Positions 32,407 through 38,971 of a DNA stretch of 64,000 bases are shown in pieces. A program made the position numbers and the translations under genes. The stretch comes from Actinophytocola sp036555685 (GTDB taxonomy: Bacteria; Actinomycetota; Actinomycetes; Mycobacteriales; Pseudonocardiaceae). Under the pieces are notes generated by a model. The model saw only the letters and a list, made by a program, of their open reading frames with translations. It was not told the DNA's origin and made no database searches. The DNA is taken from positions 62,001 to 126,000 of the forward strand of contig NZ_DATBKY010000264.1 in NCBI RefSeq assembly GCF_036555685.1, given 5' to 3'. Numbering within the stretch: position 1 is the first letter of the stretch; each line of letters begins with the position of its first letter.

Positions 32407-34338
32407 GTGGTTGTGCGGGAGTGTGTGGACGAAGCGGCGCCGGCGCCTGCGCCGGTTCCCGCGGTCGAGGTGCTGCTCGCCGGCGGGAGGCACGCGCTGG
32501 CGACCGACGGGGACCTGGTGACGAGCCGCGAGCGGTTCGAGCACGCTTACCGCGAGGCCGAGCGCGCGGGTGACGCGAGCGCGATCGCCGCCGCGGCCCT
32601 GGGACTCGCCGGCCTCTGGGTGCACGAGCAGCGCACGCTCGCCGGCACGATGCAGCTGCAGGCCCGGCTGCGCCACGCGCTCTCGCTCGTCGAACCGAAC
32701 AGCTCGGTCGCCCTGCAGCTGCGCGTCCGGCTCGCCGGCGAGATCGACTACCGCGCGGGCGAGCACGCTGGGATCCTCGGCGTGCTCGAGGAGGCGCGGC
32801 GGGCCGAGGACCCGATGGCCCGCGCGGAGGCGCTGAGCCTCGCGCACCACTGCCTGCTCGGCCCCGACCACGGCCCGCTGCGTCGCGGCCTGGCCGCGGA
32901 GCTCATCGAGGAGAGCTTCCGCACCGCCCGCCGCAGCGACCTGCTCATGGGATTGCTGTGGCAGACCGTCGACATGTTCCTGGACGCCGACCCGCAGGCG
33001 CGCCGCCGGCTGAGCGAGCTGCGGGCGATGCTCGCCGATCGCGACCACCTCGCGGTCCGGTTCGTGGTCAGCGCGATCGAGGTGATGCTCGAGATCCGGG
33101 CCGGCCGGTTCGCCGAGGCGGAGAAGCTCGCGACCGTGTGCGCCGAGCGCGGCGCCACCGCGGGGGACGCCGACTGGGCCGGCTGGTTCGGCGGTCAGCT
33201 GTTCGCGATCCGCTGGTACCAGGGCCGGGTCGCCGAGCTGCTGCCGATGCTGGGCGAGCTCGTGCACTCGCCGACGCTCAGCGTGGTGGACAGCTCGTAC
33301 TTCGCCGCGCTCGCGGTCGCCGCGGCCGCGGCGGGGGACCGGCTGACCGCCACGGCGACGCTGGCCACGTTGTGCCGCAACGGACTCGCGGACCTGCCGC
33401 GGTCCAGCACCTGGCTCGTGACGATGAGCGGCATCGCGGAGGCCGCGCACCTGCTGGGCGACGCGGACACCGCGGCCCGGGTGTACGCGATGGTCCGGCC
33501 GTACGCGCACCTGCCGACGATGGTGAGCCTGGGCATCGCCTGCTTCGGCTCGACCCACCACACGCTCGGCATCGCGGCGATGACCGCGGGCGAGGCCGAC
33601 ACGGCCGTCGAGCACCTGGCCGAGGCGATCCGCGCCAACCTCGCGATCATGCACTGGCCCGCCGTGACCGCGTCGCGCGTCCAGTACGCGCGGGCGCTCG
33701 CGATGCGCGGCCGGCCGGGCGACGCGGCTGCCGCCCAGGAGGCGTGGGCCGCGGCCCGGGAGGAGGCCGGCGCACTCGGCCTGACTGTCGCCGACGCCGA
33801 CGCCGGCCCCGGCCCACGCCCGAGCCGCGCCGCGGTCTGCACGCGGGAGGGGGAGAGCTGGCGGATCGAGTGGGGCGAGCGAGCCGCCGTGATCGGCCAC
33901 AGCGTCGGGATGACCCACCTCGCGGCGCTGGTCGCCAGCCCGGGCGCGGAGGTGCACGCCGCGGAGCTCGCGGGTGGGCTCACCGCGCCGAGCACGCGGA
34001 TGTCCGGCCAGCCGCTGCTCGACGACACCGCGCTCGGGCAGTACCGCGAGCGGCTGGCCCGCCTCAGCGCCGATCTCGACGAGCTGGAGTCCGGCGGCGA
34101 GGACGCCCGCGCGGCGCGGCTGCGTGCCGAGCGGGACTGGGTGATCACCGAGCTGGCCGCTGCCACGGGGCTCGCCGGCCGGACGCGGCGGTTCCCCGAC
34201 GAGGCCGAGCGGGCGCGCATCGCCGTCGGCAAGGCGATCCGCCGCACGCTTGCCCGGATCCACGCCGCCGATCCGGTCATCGGCGCGCACCTGCGGGACA
34301 CCGTGCGCACCGGCATGCTCTGCTCGTACCAGCCCTGA
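32407..34338 (+). CDS. TPR-like regulatory protein without ATPase domain
   Basis: 643 residues, almost entirely helical pairs typical of tetratricopeptide-like repeats (for example SRERFEHAYREAERAGDASAI, AGEADTAVEHLAEAIRANLAI). The C-terminal block, RTRRFPDEAERARIAVGKAI, TLARIHAADPVIGAHL and TGMLCSYQP, matches the ending seen in many large actinobacterial signal proteins that carry an AAA or cyclase domain upstream. Here that domain, and any DNA-binding domain, is absent. It is therefore probably a protein-protein adaptor or a pared-down relative of LAL-type regulators. GTG 32407 or 32413 could be the start; no clear ribosome site helps. A 25-bp hairpin follows the stop. Confidence 0.6.
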   Translation: MVVRECVDEAAPAPAPVPAVEVLLAGGRHALATDGDLVTSRERFEHAYREAERAGDASAIAAAALGLAGLWVHEQRTLAGTMQLQARLRHALSLVEPNSSVALQLRVRLAGEIDYRAGEHAGILGVLEEARRAEDPMARAEALSLAHHCLLGPDHGPLRRGLAAELIEESFRTARRSDLLMGLLWQTVDMFLDADPQARRRLSELRAMLADRDHLAVRFVVSAIEVMLEIRAGRFAEAEKLATVCAERGATAGDADWAGWFGGQLFAIRWYQGRVAELLPMLGELVHSPTLSVVDSSYFAALAVAAAAAGDRLTATATLATLCRNGLADLPRSSTWLVTMSGIAEAAHLLGDADTAARVYAMVRPYAHLPTMVSLGIACFGSTHHTLGIAAMTAGEADTAVEHLAEAIRANLAIMHWPAVTASRVQYARALAMRGRPGDAAAAQEAWAAAREEAGALGLTVADADAGPGPRPSRAAVCTREGESWRIEWGERAAVIGHSVGMTHLAALVASPGAEVHAAELAGGLTAPSTRMSGQPLLDDTALGQYRERLARLSADLDELESGGEDARAARLRAERDWVITELAAATGLAGRTRRFPDEAERARIAVGKAIRRTLARIHAADPVIGAHLRDTVRTGMLCSYQP

Positions 34339-34352
34339 CTTCCTTGTGGCGC

Positions 34353-34377
34353 GGGTGTTCCACGCGATGGAACACCC
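34353..34377. terminator. Perfect 10-bp inverted repeat after the TPR-protein gene
   Basis: GGGTGTTCCA (34353-34362) and TGGAACACCC (34368-34377) pair fully around CGCGA. It starts 15 bases after the stop codon, which suits a terminator without T run as used in actinomycetes. A nearby second copy of the half-site, GTGGAAC at 34379-34385, makes an operator for the downstream lipoprotein gene possible too. A second hairpin, GCCCGCG/CGCGGGC, follows at about 34400-34416. Confidence 0.5.
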
Positions 34378-34435
34378 CGTGGAACGCCTTCCGGGTGAGG
34401 CCCGCGAGGCGCGGGCCCGAGGAGGGGTGACACCG

Positions 34436-35086
34436 ATGAGCCACCGGAAGATCGCCATCGTCGCCTGCGCGGCCGCGCTCGCCCTCGCCGGGTGCGGCAA
34501 CTCCGTGCAGGGCGAGCCCGCGGACGCCGCGGCGAACACCAAGGCCGCCGAGCCGGCCGCGGAGAGCACGCCGGCGGCGCCCGCGCCGAAGCCGAAGTCC
34601 GGGGGCGGCGGTGACGGCAAGCTCACGCCGACGGGGACGACGCTGCAGGTCGGTCAGGCGGCGACGGTGGAGTACGAGACGAAGTCGCTCAGCAAGACCA
34701 CCACGAAGCTCTCGATCACGACGAAGTCCGTGAAGAAGGGCGCGATCAGCGACCTGAGCGGGTTCAACCTCGACGCGCAGACGAAGGTGAGCGACCCGTA
34801 CTACGTCACGGTGTCGTTCAAGAACGTGGGCGGCAAGCCGATGGAGCCGGGCGGCATCTTCGGCCTCATCAACGCCCACAACCTCAACGGGGACGAGCTG
34901 AACCGGCTGAGCCTGCTCGGCGAGTTCAAGCCGTGCGAGGGCACGCCGCCCAAGACCCTGGCAGTCGGGGCCTCCTACACGGAGTGCGACGTCTACATCG
35001 CACCCGCCGGACAGCACGTCGGCAAGGTCGTGTTCTCCCACTTCGTCGACCTTGACGAAACCGAGATCACCTGGACGGTGAAGTAG
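34436..35086 (+). CDS. Lipoprotein with an immunoglobulin-like (DUF4352-type) domain
   Basis: 216 residues from ATG 34436 with GGAGGGGTGA upstream. The signal IVACAAALALAGC gives a lipobox (Cys20). A linker rich in Ala, Pro and Glu (about 25-62) leads to a beta-rich domain: VEYETKSLSKTTTKLSITTK, DPYYVTVSFKNVGGKPMEPG, YTECDVYIAPAGQHVGKVVF and EITWTVK. This strand pattern is like telomeric-repeat-factor/DUF4352 domains that are common in Gram-positive surface lipoproteins. No catalytic site is seen. It is convergent with the ECF42 gene, separated by a strong hairpin. Confidence 0.75.
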   Translation: MSHRKIAIVACAAALALAGCGNSVQGEPADAAANTKAAEPAAESTPAAPAPKPKSGGGGDGKLTPTGTTLQVGQAATVEYETKSLSKTTTKLSITTKSVKKGAISDLSGFNLDAQTKVSDPYYVTVSFKNVGGKPMEPGGIFGLINAHNLNGDELNRLSLLGEFKPCEGTPPKTLAVGASYTECDVYIAPAGQHVGKVVFSHFVDLDETEITWTVK

Positions 35087-35110
35087 GCCGAGCGGCCGAT
35101 TGCCTGCCAC

Positions 35111-35163
35111 CGGGGCCGGATCCACGTCGTCGCCGTGCTGACCGACGACGGGGTCCGGCCCCG
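35111..35163. terminator. Strong bidirectional terminator between convergent genes
   Basis: CGGGGCCGGA (35111-35120) pairs with TCCGGCCCCG (35154-35163). The stem continues inward with CGTCGTC (35125-35131) against GACGACG (35144-35150) around a 12-base loop. With about 17-19 pairs it is one of the two strongest hairpins in the window. It sits in the 152-base gap between the lipoprotein stop and the ECF42 stop, where it can end both transcripts. Confidence 0.7.
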
Positions 35164-35238
35164 TGCGGGTCAGCCGCCCATCATGACGACCGGCGGCGCG
35201 GCGGTCGCGGTGTGGCCGGCGCCGGGCTCGTGGTCGCC

Positions 35239-36456
35239 TCAGAGCGACGCGCGCCGCTCCCGCAGGTGCGCCCGCTCGACGTCGGTACCGACCAGGCGTA
35301 GCGCGGCGTCGAACTCGGCCGCGGCCTCGCCGCGCCGGCCCAGCCGGGCGAGCAGCTCGGCCCGCACGGCGGGCAGCTGGTGGTTGGCGGGCAGGGCGGA
35401 GTCGAGGCCGTCGAGCAGCGCCAGGGCCGCCTCGGGCGATCCGGCCTCGGCGACCGCGACGGCCCGGTTGAGCCGCACGACCGGCGACGCCGTGTGGCGT
35501 TCCAGCTCGGCGTAGAGGCCGGCGACGCGCGGCCAGTCGGTGTCGCCGGTGGTGCTGTGCTCGGCGGCGATCAGCGCCTGCAGGTGGTACTCGCTCGCTG
35601 GCGGCCCGAGCCCGTCGAGCAGCTCCCTGCCGCGGGCGATCTCGTCGTGCCGCCACCGGGTGCGGTCCTGGTCGGCGAGCAGCACCAGCCGGCCCTCCCG
35701 GTCGACGCGGGCGTCGCGCCGGGCGTGCTGCAGGACCATCAGCGCGAGCAGTGCGGCGATCTCGTCGTGCCCGGGCAGCAGCTCGCCGAGCAGGTAGCCG
35801 AGCCGGATCGCCTCGCCGGCCAGCCGCGGCCGCTGCAGCTGCGCGCCCGACGTGGCCCGGTATCCCTCGGTGAAGAGCAGGTAGACGACCTTCAGCATGA
35901 CGCCCAGCCGGTCCGGCAGGTCCTCGGCGGTCGGCCGGCGCAGCGGGATGCCGGCGAGCGCGATCTTGGCCTTGGCGCGGGTGATCCGGGCGGCCATGGT
36001 GGGCTCGGGTACCAGGAACAGGCGGGCGATCTCCGCGGTGCGCAGCCCCGCCCCGAACCGGAGCATCAGTGCGGCCCGCGCGTCCGCGGACAGCGCCGGG
36101 TGGCAGGCGGCGAAGAGCAGCCGCAGCCGCTCGTCGTCGATCGAACCGTCCACGAGCTCCCACTCCTCGTCCGCGATCTCGCCCGTGACGAGCAGCGGCA
36201 GCCGCCGCCGGTCGTTGTCCTCGCGACGGATCCGGTCGAGCACGCGCCGGCGCGCCGTGGTCAGCAGCCACGCCGCCGGGTTGGCGGGCACGTCCTGCTC
36301 CGGCCAGACCCGCGCGGCCGCGACGAACGCGTCCTGCAGCGCGTCCTCGGCCACGTCGAACCGGCGCACCTTGGTGACGAGCAGGGCGAGCAGGCGTGAC
36401 CAGTGCTCCCGGTACGCCTGCTCGACCGCCGCGTCCGTCGCCGGCCGCGTGCTCAG
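35239..36456 (-). CDS. ECF42-type sigma factor with C-terminal TPR extension
   Basis: 405 residues if started at CTG 36456-36454. In this frame no ATG, GTG or TTG precedes sigma region 2, and the CTG overlaps the stop of the DGPF gene (CTGA), with GGAG 5 bases before it. Region 2 (VAEDALQDAFVAAARVWPEQDVPANPAAWL), region 4 (LRTAEIARLFLVPEPTMAARITRAKAKI) and a long C-terminal domain of helix pairs (LYAELERHTASPVVRLNRAVAVAEAGSPEAAL) are the ECF42 layout. In characterised ECF42 systems the extension is needed for activity and the partner is a DGPF protein, exactly the upstream gene here. Confidence 0.9.
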   Translation of the reverse strand: MSTRPATDAAVEQAYREHWSRLLALLVTKVRRFDVAEDALQDAFVAAARVWPEQDVPANPAAWLLTTARRRVLDRIRREDNDRRRLPLLVTGEIADEEWELVDGSIDDERLRLLFAACHPALSADARAALMLRFGAGLRTAEIARLFLVPEPTMAARITRAKAKIALAGIPLRRPTAEDLPDRLGVMLKVVYLLFTEGYRATSGAQLQRPRLAGEAIRLGYLLGELLPGHDEIAALLALMVLQHARRDARVDREGRLVLLADQDRTRWRHDEIARGRELLDGLGPPASEYHLQALIAAEHSTTGDTDWPRVAGLYAELERHTASPVVRLNRAVAVAEAGSPEAALALLDGLDSALPANHQLPAVRAELLARLGRRGEAAAEFDAALRLVGTDVERAHLRERRASL

Positions 36457-36809
36457 CTCATCTCCATGGGCGCGATCGGGCGGATCTCGACCACGTTCTC
36501 CGGCAGGTCCTTGGCCAACGCGATCGCCTCGTCGAGGTCGGCCGCCTCGATGAGGTAGAAGCCGCCGAACACCTCGGCGGTCTCGGCGAACGGGCCGTCC
36601 GTGACGCTGACGTCGTCGTCGCGGCGGCGCACGGTGGTGGCCGCGCTCGGCAGCGCCAGCTTCTGGCCGCCGCGCATGGCACCCTGCTGCGCGAGCTTCG
36701 CGGCGAAGCGCTGGTGTCGCTCGGAGTGCGCCCGGGCCTCCTCGCCCTCGCGCGATGCCCAGACCTTCTCGTCGCCGTAGATCAGCAGTGCGTACTCCAT
36801 GAGCCACAT
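36453..36809 (-). CDS. DGPF-domain (YCII-like) partner of the ECF42 sigma factor
   Basis: 118 residues from ATG 36809, chosen because GGAGGAAAGG lies just upstream. ATG 36800 is in frame but too far from it. The fold is the ferredoxin-like YCII type (MEYALLIYGDEKVW, GGFYLIEAADLDEAIALAKDLP, VVEIRPI) and the signature DGPF is at residues 71-74. Such proteins are encoded next to ECF42 sigma factors in most genomes that have them and belong to the regulon; their activity is not established. The stop overlaps the sigma-factor start. A TGTCGA-N17-CGTC promoter lies upstream. Confidence 0.9.
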   Translation of the reverse strand: MWLMEYALLIYGDEKVWASREGEEARAHSERHQRFAAKLAQQGAMRGGQKLALPSAATTVRRRDDDVSVTDGPFAETAEVFGGFYLIEAADLDEAIALAKDLPENVVEIRPIAPMEMS

Positions 36810-36856
36810 CCTTTCCTCCGGCGGGCGCTCCGCCGTCGTTGCGTTGTCGGGATGAT

Positions 36857-36883
36857 GACGCCGCCGCACTGGGATATTCGACA
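36857..36883 (-). promoter_or_regulatory. ECF42-type autoregulated promoter TGTCGA-N17-CGTC
   Basis: On the minus strand TGTCGA (36883-36878) and CGTC (36860-36857) are 17 bases apart, about 50 bases before the DGPF-gene ATG. As I recall from work on Streptomyces ECF42, its target promoters have TGTCGA at -35 and CGA/TC at -10. The match and position suggest that the sigma factor transcribes its own operon. The -35 lies in one arm of an 8-bp inverted repeat (CGTTGTCG 36842-36849, CGACAACG 36879-36886). Confidence 0.65.
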
Positions 36884-36975
36884 ACGGGCCGCGGAATGTT
36901 TTCGCGTGCTGGCCGTGGCCGCCGACCCGTCCGAGGCACGCGCATCGATGGGTGACTGGCGATAGCCTGCCCCAC

Positions 36976-37437
36976 ATGGTGACGATCAAGCTGGCCAGCG
37001 ACATCCGCGGCGAGGCGGAAGCCGTGTTCGACACGCTCGCCGACCTGCGCGGGTACGGCCGCTGGCTCGGCAACTCCGCGGCCTACGCCGGCACCGCCGA
37101 TATCAGCTCCGACCCGGTCGCCGCGGGAACCACCTACGTCGAGCCCGGCCCGACCGGCGTGCGCCGCGGCACGGTCACCGAGTTCGACCGGCCCACCCGC
37201 GTCGCCTTCCACCAGCCGATGACCATGCGGCCGCGGCTGCTCGGGGTCATCGACATCCACGTGCGCTACACGCTCACCGAAGCCGACGGCACCGTCCACC
37301 TGGAACGCGTGGTGACGCTGACGTTCGGCTGGCCGCTGCGCCTGCTCCGCGCCGCGGTCGTGCCGCAGTTCCGCCGGGAGAGCGAGCGGACGATGCGCGC
37401 GCTCAAGGCGCATGTGGAGGCCACCGCCGCGCGGTGA
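36976..37437 (+). CDS. SRPBCC-family (polyketide cyclase/dehydrase-like) protein
   Basis: 153 residues from ATG 36976. No ribosome site is seen, but TAGCCT lies 7 bases upstream, so it may be leaderless. The opening strand and helix VTIKLASDIRGEAEAVFDTLADLRGYGRWLG, the middle RRGTVTEFDRPTRVAFHQP and the closing helix FRRESERTMRALKAHVEA fit the START/SRPBCC cup. Members bind or transform hydrophobic small molecules. It diverges from the ECF42 operon and is convergent with a universal stress protein gene. Ligand unknown. Confidence 0.8.
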   Translation: MVTIKLASDIRGEAEAVFDTLADLRGYGRWLGNSAAYAGTADISSDPVAAGTTYVEPGPTGVRRGTVTEFDRPTRVAFHQPMTMRPRLLGVIDIHVRYTLTEADGTVHLERVVTLTFGWPLRLLRAAVVPQFRRESERTMRALKAHVEATAAR

Positions 37438-37460
37438 CCCGCGCAGCCCGACCGCCGCGG

Positions 37461-37919
37461 CTATGCCGACGGGCGCACGACGAGCACGTCGCACGTCGCG
37501 CGCCTGCTCACCTCGGTCGCGACCGTCCCGGCCAGCAGGTCGGCCATGGACCGCTCGGGCGGCGCGCCGACGACGATCAGCCGCGCCTCCCGCTCGGCCG
37601 CGACACGCAGGACCGCCGTGGCCGGGTCCCCGTCCACGGCCAGCGCGGCCGCGACCGTGGCGCCCTCCTCCCGGGCGACGGCCTCGCCCGCCGCGAGCGC
37701 TACGTCGGCGGCGTCCCGGCCGAACACGCGGGCGTACCGGCTGCCGCCGCCGAGCGTCGCGGCCGTCCGCTCGTCCGTGCGGCCGGACGGCTCGGCGTAC
37801 GCGCAGACGATCACCAGGTCGGCGTCCTCGCGCACGGCGAGCCGGGCCGCGCGGGCGACCGTGGGGCCGGCGAGGTCGGAGCCGTCGGTCGCCACCACGA
37901 TCACTCGGCGCGCAGGCAT
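37461..37919 (-). CDS. Universal stress protein (UspA family)
   Basis: 152 residues from ATG 37919. The alpha/beta UspA fold starts with RRVIVVATDGSDLAGPTVARAARLAV and ends with EARLIVVGAPPERSMADLLAGTVATEVSRRATCDVLVVRP. The ATP-binding block is GAPPERSMADLLAGTVA, in which the usual GxxGxxG(S/T) glycines are only partly kept, so ATP binding is uncertain. The role is probably in stress or dormancy responses, as for family members. It stands alone and is convergent with the SRPBCC gene, 23 bases away. Confidence 0.85.
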   Translation of the reverse strand: MPARRVIVVATDGSDLAGPTVARAARLAVREDADLVIVCAYAEPSGRTDERTAATLGGGSRYARVFGRDAADVALAAGEAVAREEGATVAAALAVDGDPATAVLRVAAEREARLIVVGAPPERSMADLLAGTVATEVSRRATCDVLVVRPSA

Positions 37920-38075
37920 CTGCTGAGCAGGATCTCGCCCGGCGCGTTCTCCATGCTTCGAGGCTAACCGCGCGGCCGCGCCCGGCCACGGATTGAGCCG
38001 GTCGCCCGCGGCCGGCCGGCGGCGGACCGTATCGTGTGAGCGCACGGATCTCGGCTTCGTAGGGGGAGTCACGCC

Positions 38076-38615
38076 ATGGTGGACTCGGTGTCCGACGCCA
38101 ACCGGATGATCGACGACTGGGAGCGCGACGCCACGCAGAAGGCCGAGCGGTTCCAGGAGATGGCGCGCCAGGTCGAGGAGGTGTCGATCACCGAGTCGGT
38201 GGCCGACGGGGCGGTGCGCGTAACGGTCGGGCACAACGGCCTGCCCACCGACATCGCGATGACCGAGCAGGTGCTGCGGATGACGCCGGACCAGATCGCG
38301 GCCAACGTGATGGCCGGCATCCGCAAGGCGCAGTCCCGCTACCCGGAGCGGCTGGCGGAGATCCTCGCGGACACGGTCGGCACCGAGGACCCCGCGGCCC
38401 AGCACATCATGGTGACCGCCGAGCGGAACTTCCCACCCGTGGAGCCGGACGAGGACGAGCCGGCCGAGGAGCCGCGGGCGCGCTACTCCGACGTCGAGGA
38501 CGAAGAGCCGCCGACGCCGCGCCCGGCCCGGCCGCCACGGTCGGACGGGCGTCCCGGCGGCCGGTCCGATGACGACGGCGACTTCAGCGACGAGTCACAC
38601 ATTTTCGACCGCTAG
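38076..38615 (+). CDS. YbaB/EbfC-like DNA-binding protein with acidic tail
   Basis: 179 residues from ATG 38076, preceded by GGGGGAG. The first 105 residues form the YbaB/EbfC-like fold: a long helix (NRMIDDWERDATQKAERFQEMARQVEEV), strands (SVADGAVRVTVGHNGLPTDI) and a second helix (IAANVMAGIRKAQSRYPERLAEIL). The remainder is disordered and rich in Asp, Glu, Pro and Arg. In actinomycetes such stand-alone relatives outside the dnaX-recR locus are frequent and of unclear role; nucleoid association is inferred from the family. Its TAG shares CTAG with the convergent YjbR gene. Confidence 0.75.
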   Translation: MVDSVSDANRMIDDWERDATQKAERFQEMARQVEEVSITESVADGAVRVTVGHNGLPTDIAMTEQVLRMTPDQIAANVMAGIRKAQSRYPERLAEILADTVGTEDPAAQHIMVTAERNFPPVEPDEDEPAEEPRARYSDVEDEEPPTPRPARPPRSDGRPGGRSDDDGDFSDESHIFDR

Positions 38616-38953
38616 CGCAACGGGTTCTCCTCGGCGAGCTGCTCGGGGGCGGACAGCCGCCAGGCCTCGTACACCAGCTCGGTGAGCTCGTCCGCCTCGA
38701 TGCGCTGCAGGTACACGACCACCCAGCCGAAGCCGCCCGCGGTGAACTGGACCTCGAAGGTGTCCGGGCGTTCGGCGACGAGCGCGAGCTGTTCGGACAG
38801 GGTCTGCTTCAGCCCGACGGTCTTGGTTCGCGGCCAGTAGTAGCCGAACCGCTTGCCGCGCACGCTGAACGACGTGTAGTCCCGTGCCTGCGCGCGGTCG
38901 ACCTCCGCGAGCCGGTCGACCATCCGCAGGAACTGACTGTCGCGCACGCCCAC
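38612..38953 (-). CDS. MmcQ/YjbR-family protein
   Basis: 113 residues. The CyaY-like double-wing fold is suggested by FSVRGKRFGYYWPRTKTVGLKQTLSEQL, TFEVQFTAGGFGWVVVYLQRIEADELTELVYEAWRL. Members are small, often encoded as single genes, and have no proven biochemical activity; DNA-binding has been proposed from structure. It begins 18 bases downstream of the stop of the antiporter gene on the same strand, so it may be its last cistron. A second YjbR-family gene occurs at 52770-53144. Confidence 0.75.
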   Translation of the reverse strand: MGVRDSQFLRMVDRLAEVDRAQARDYTSFSVRGKRFGYYWPRTKTVGLKQTLSEQLALVAERPDTFEVQFTAGGFGWVVVYLQRIEADELTELVYEAWRLSAPEQLAEENPLR

Positions 38954-38971
38954 CGGGGCATTGTGCCCCGC

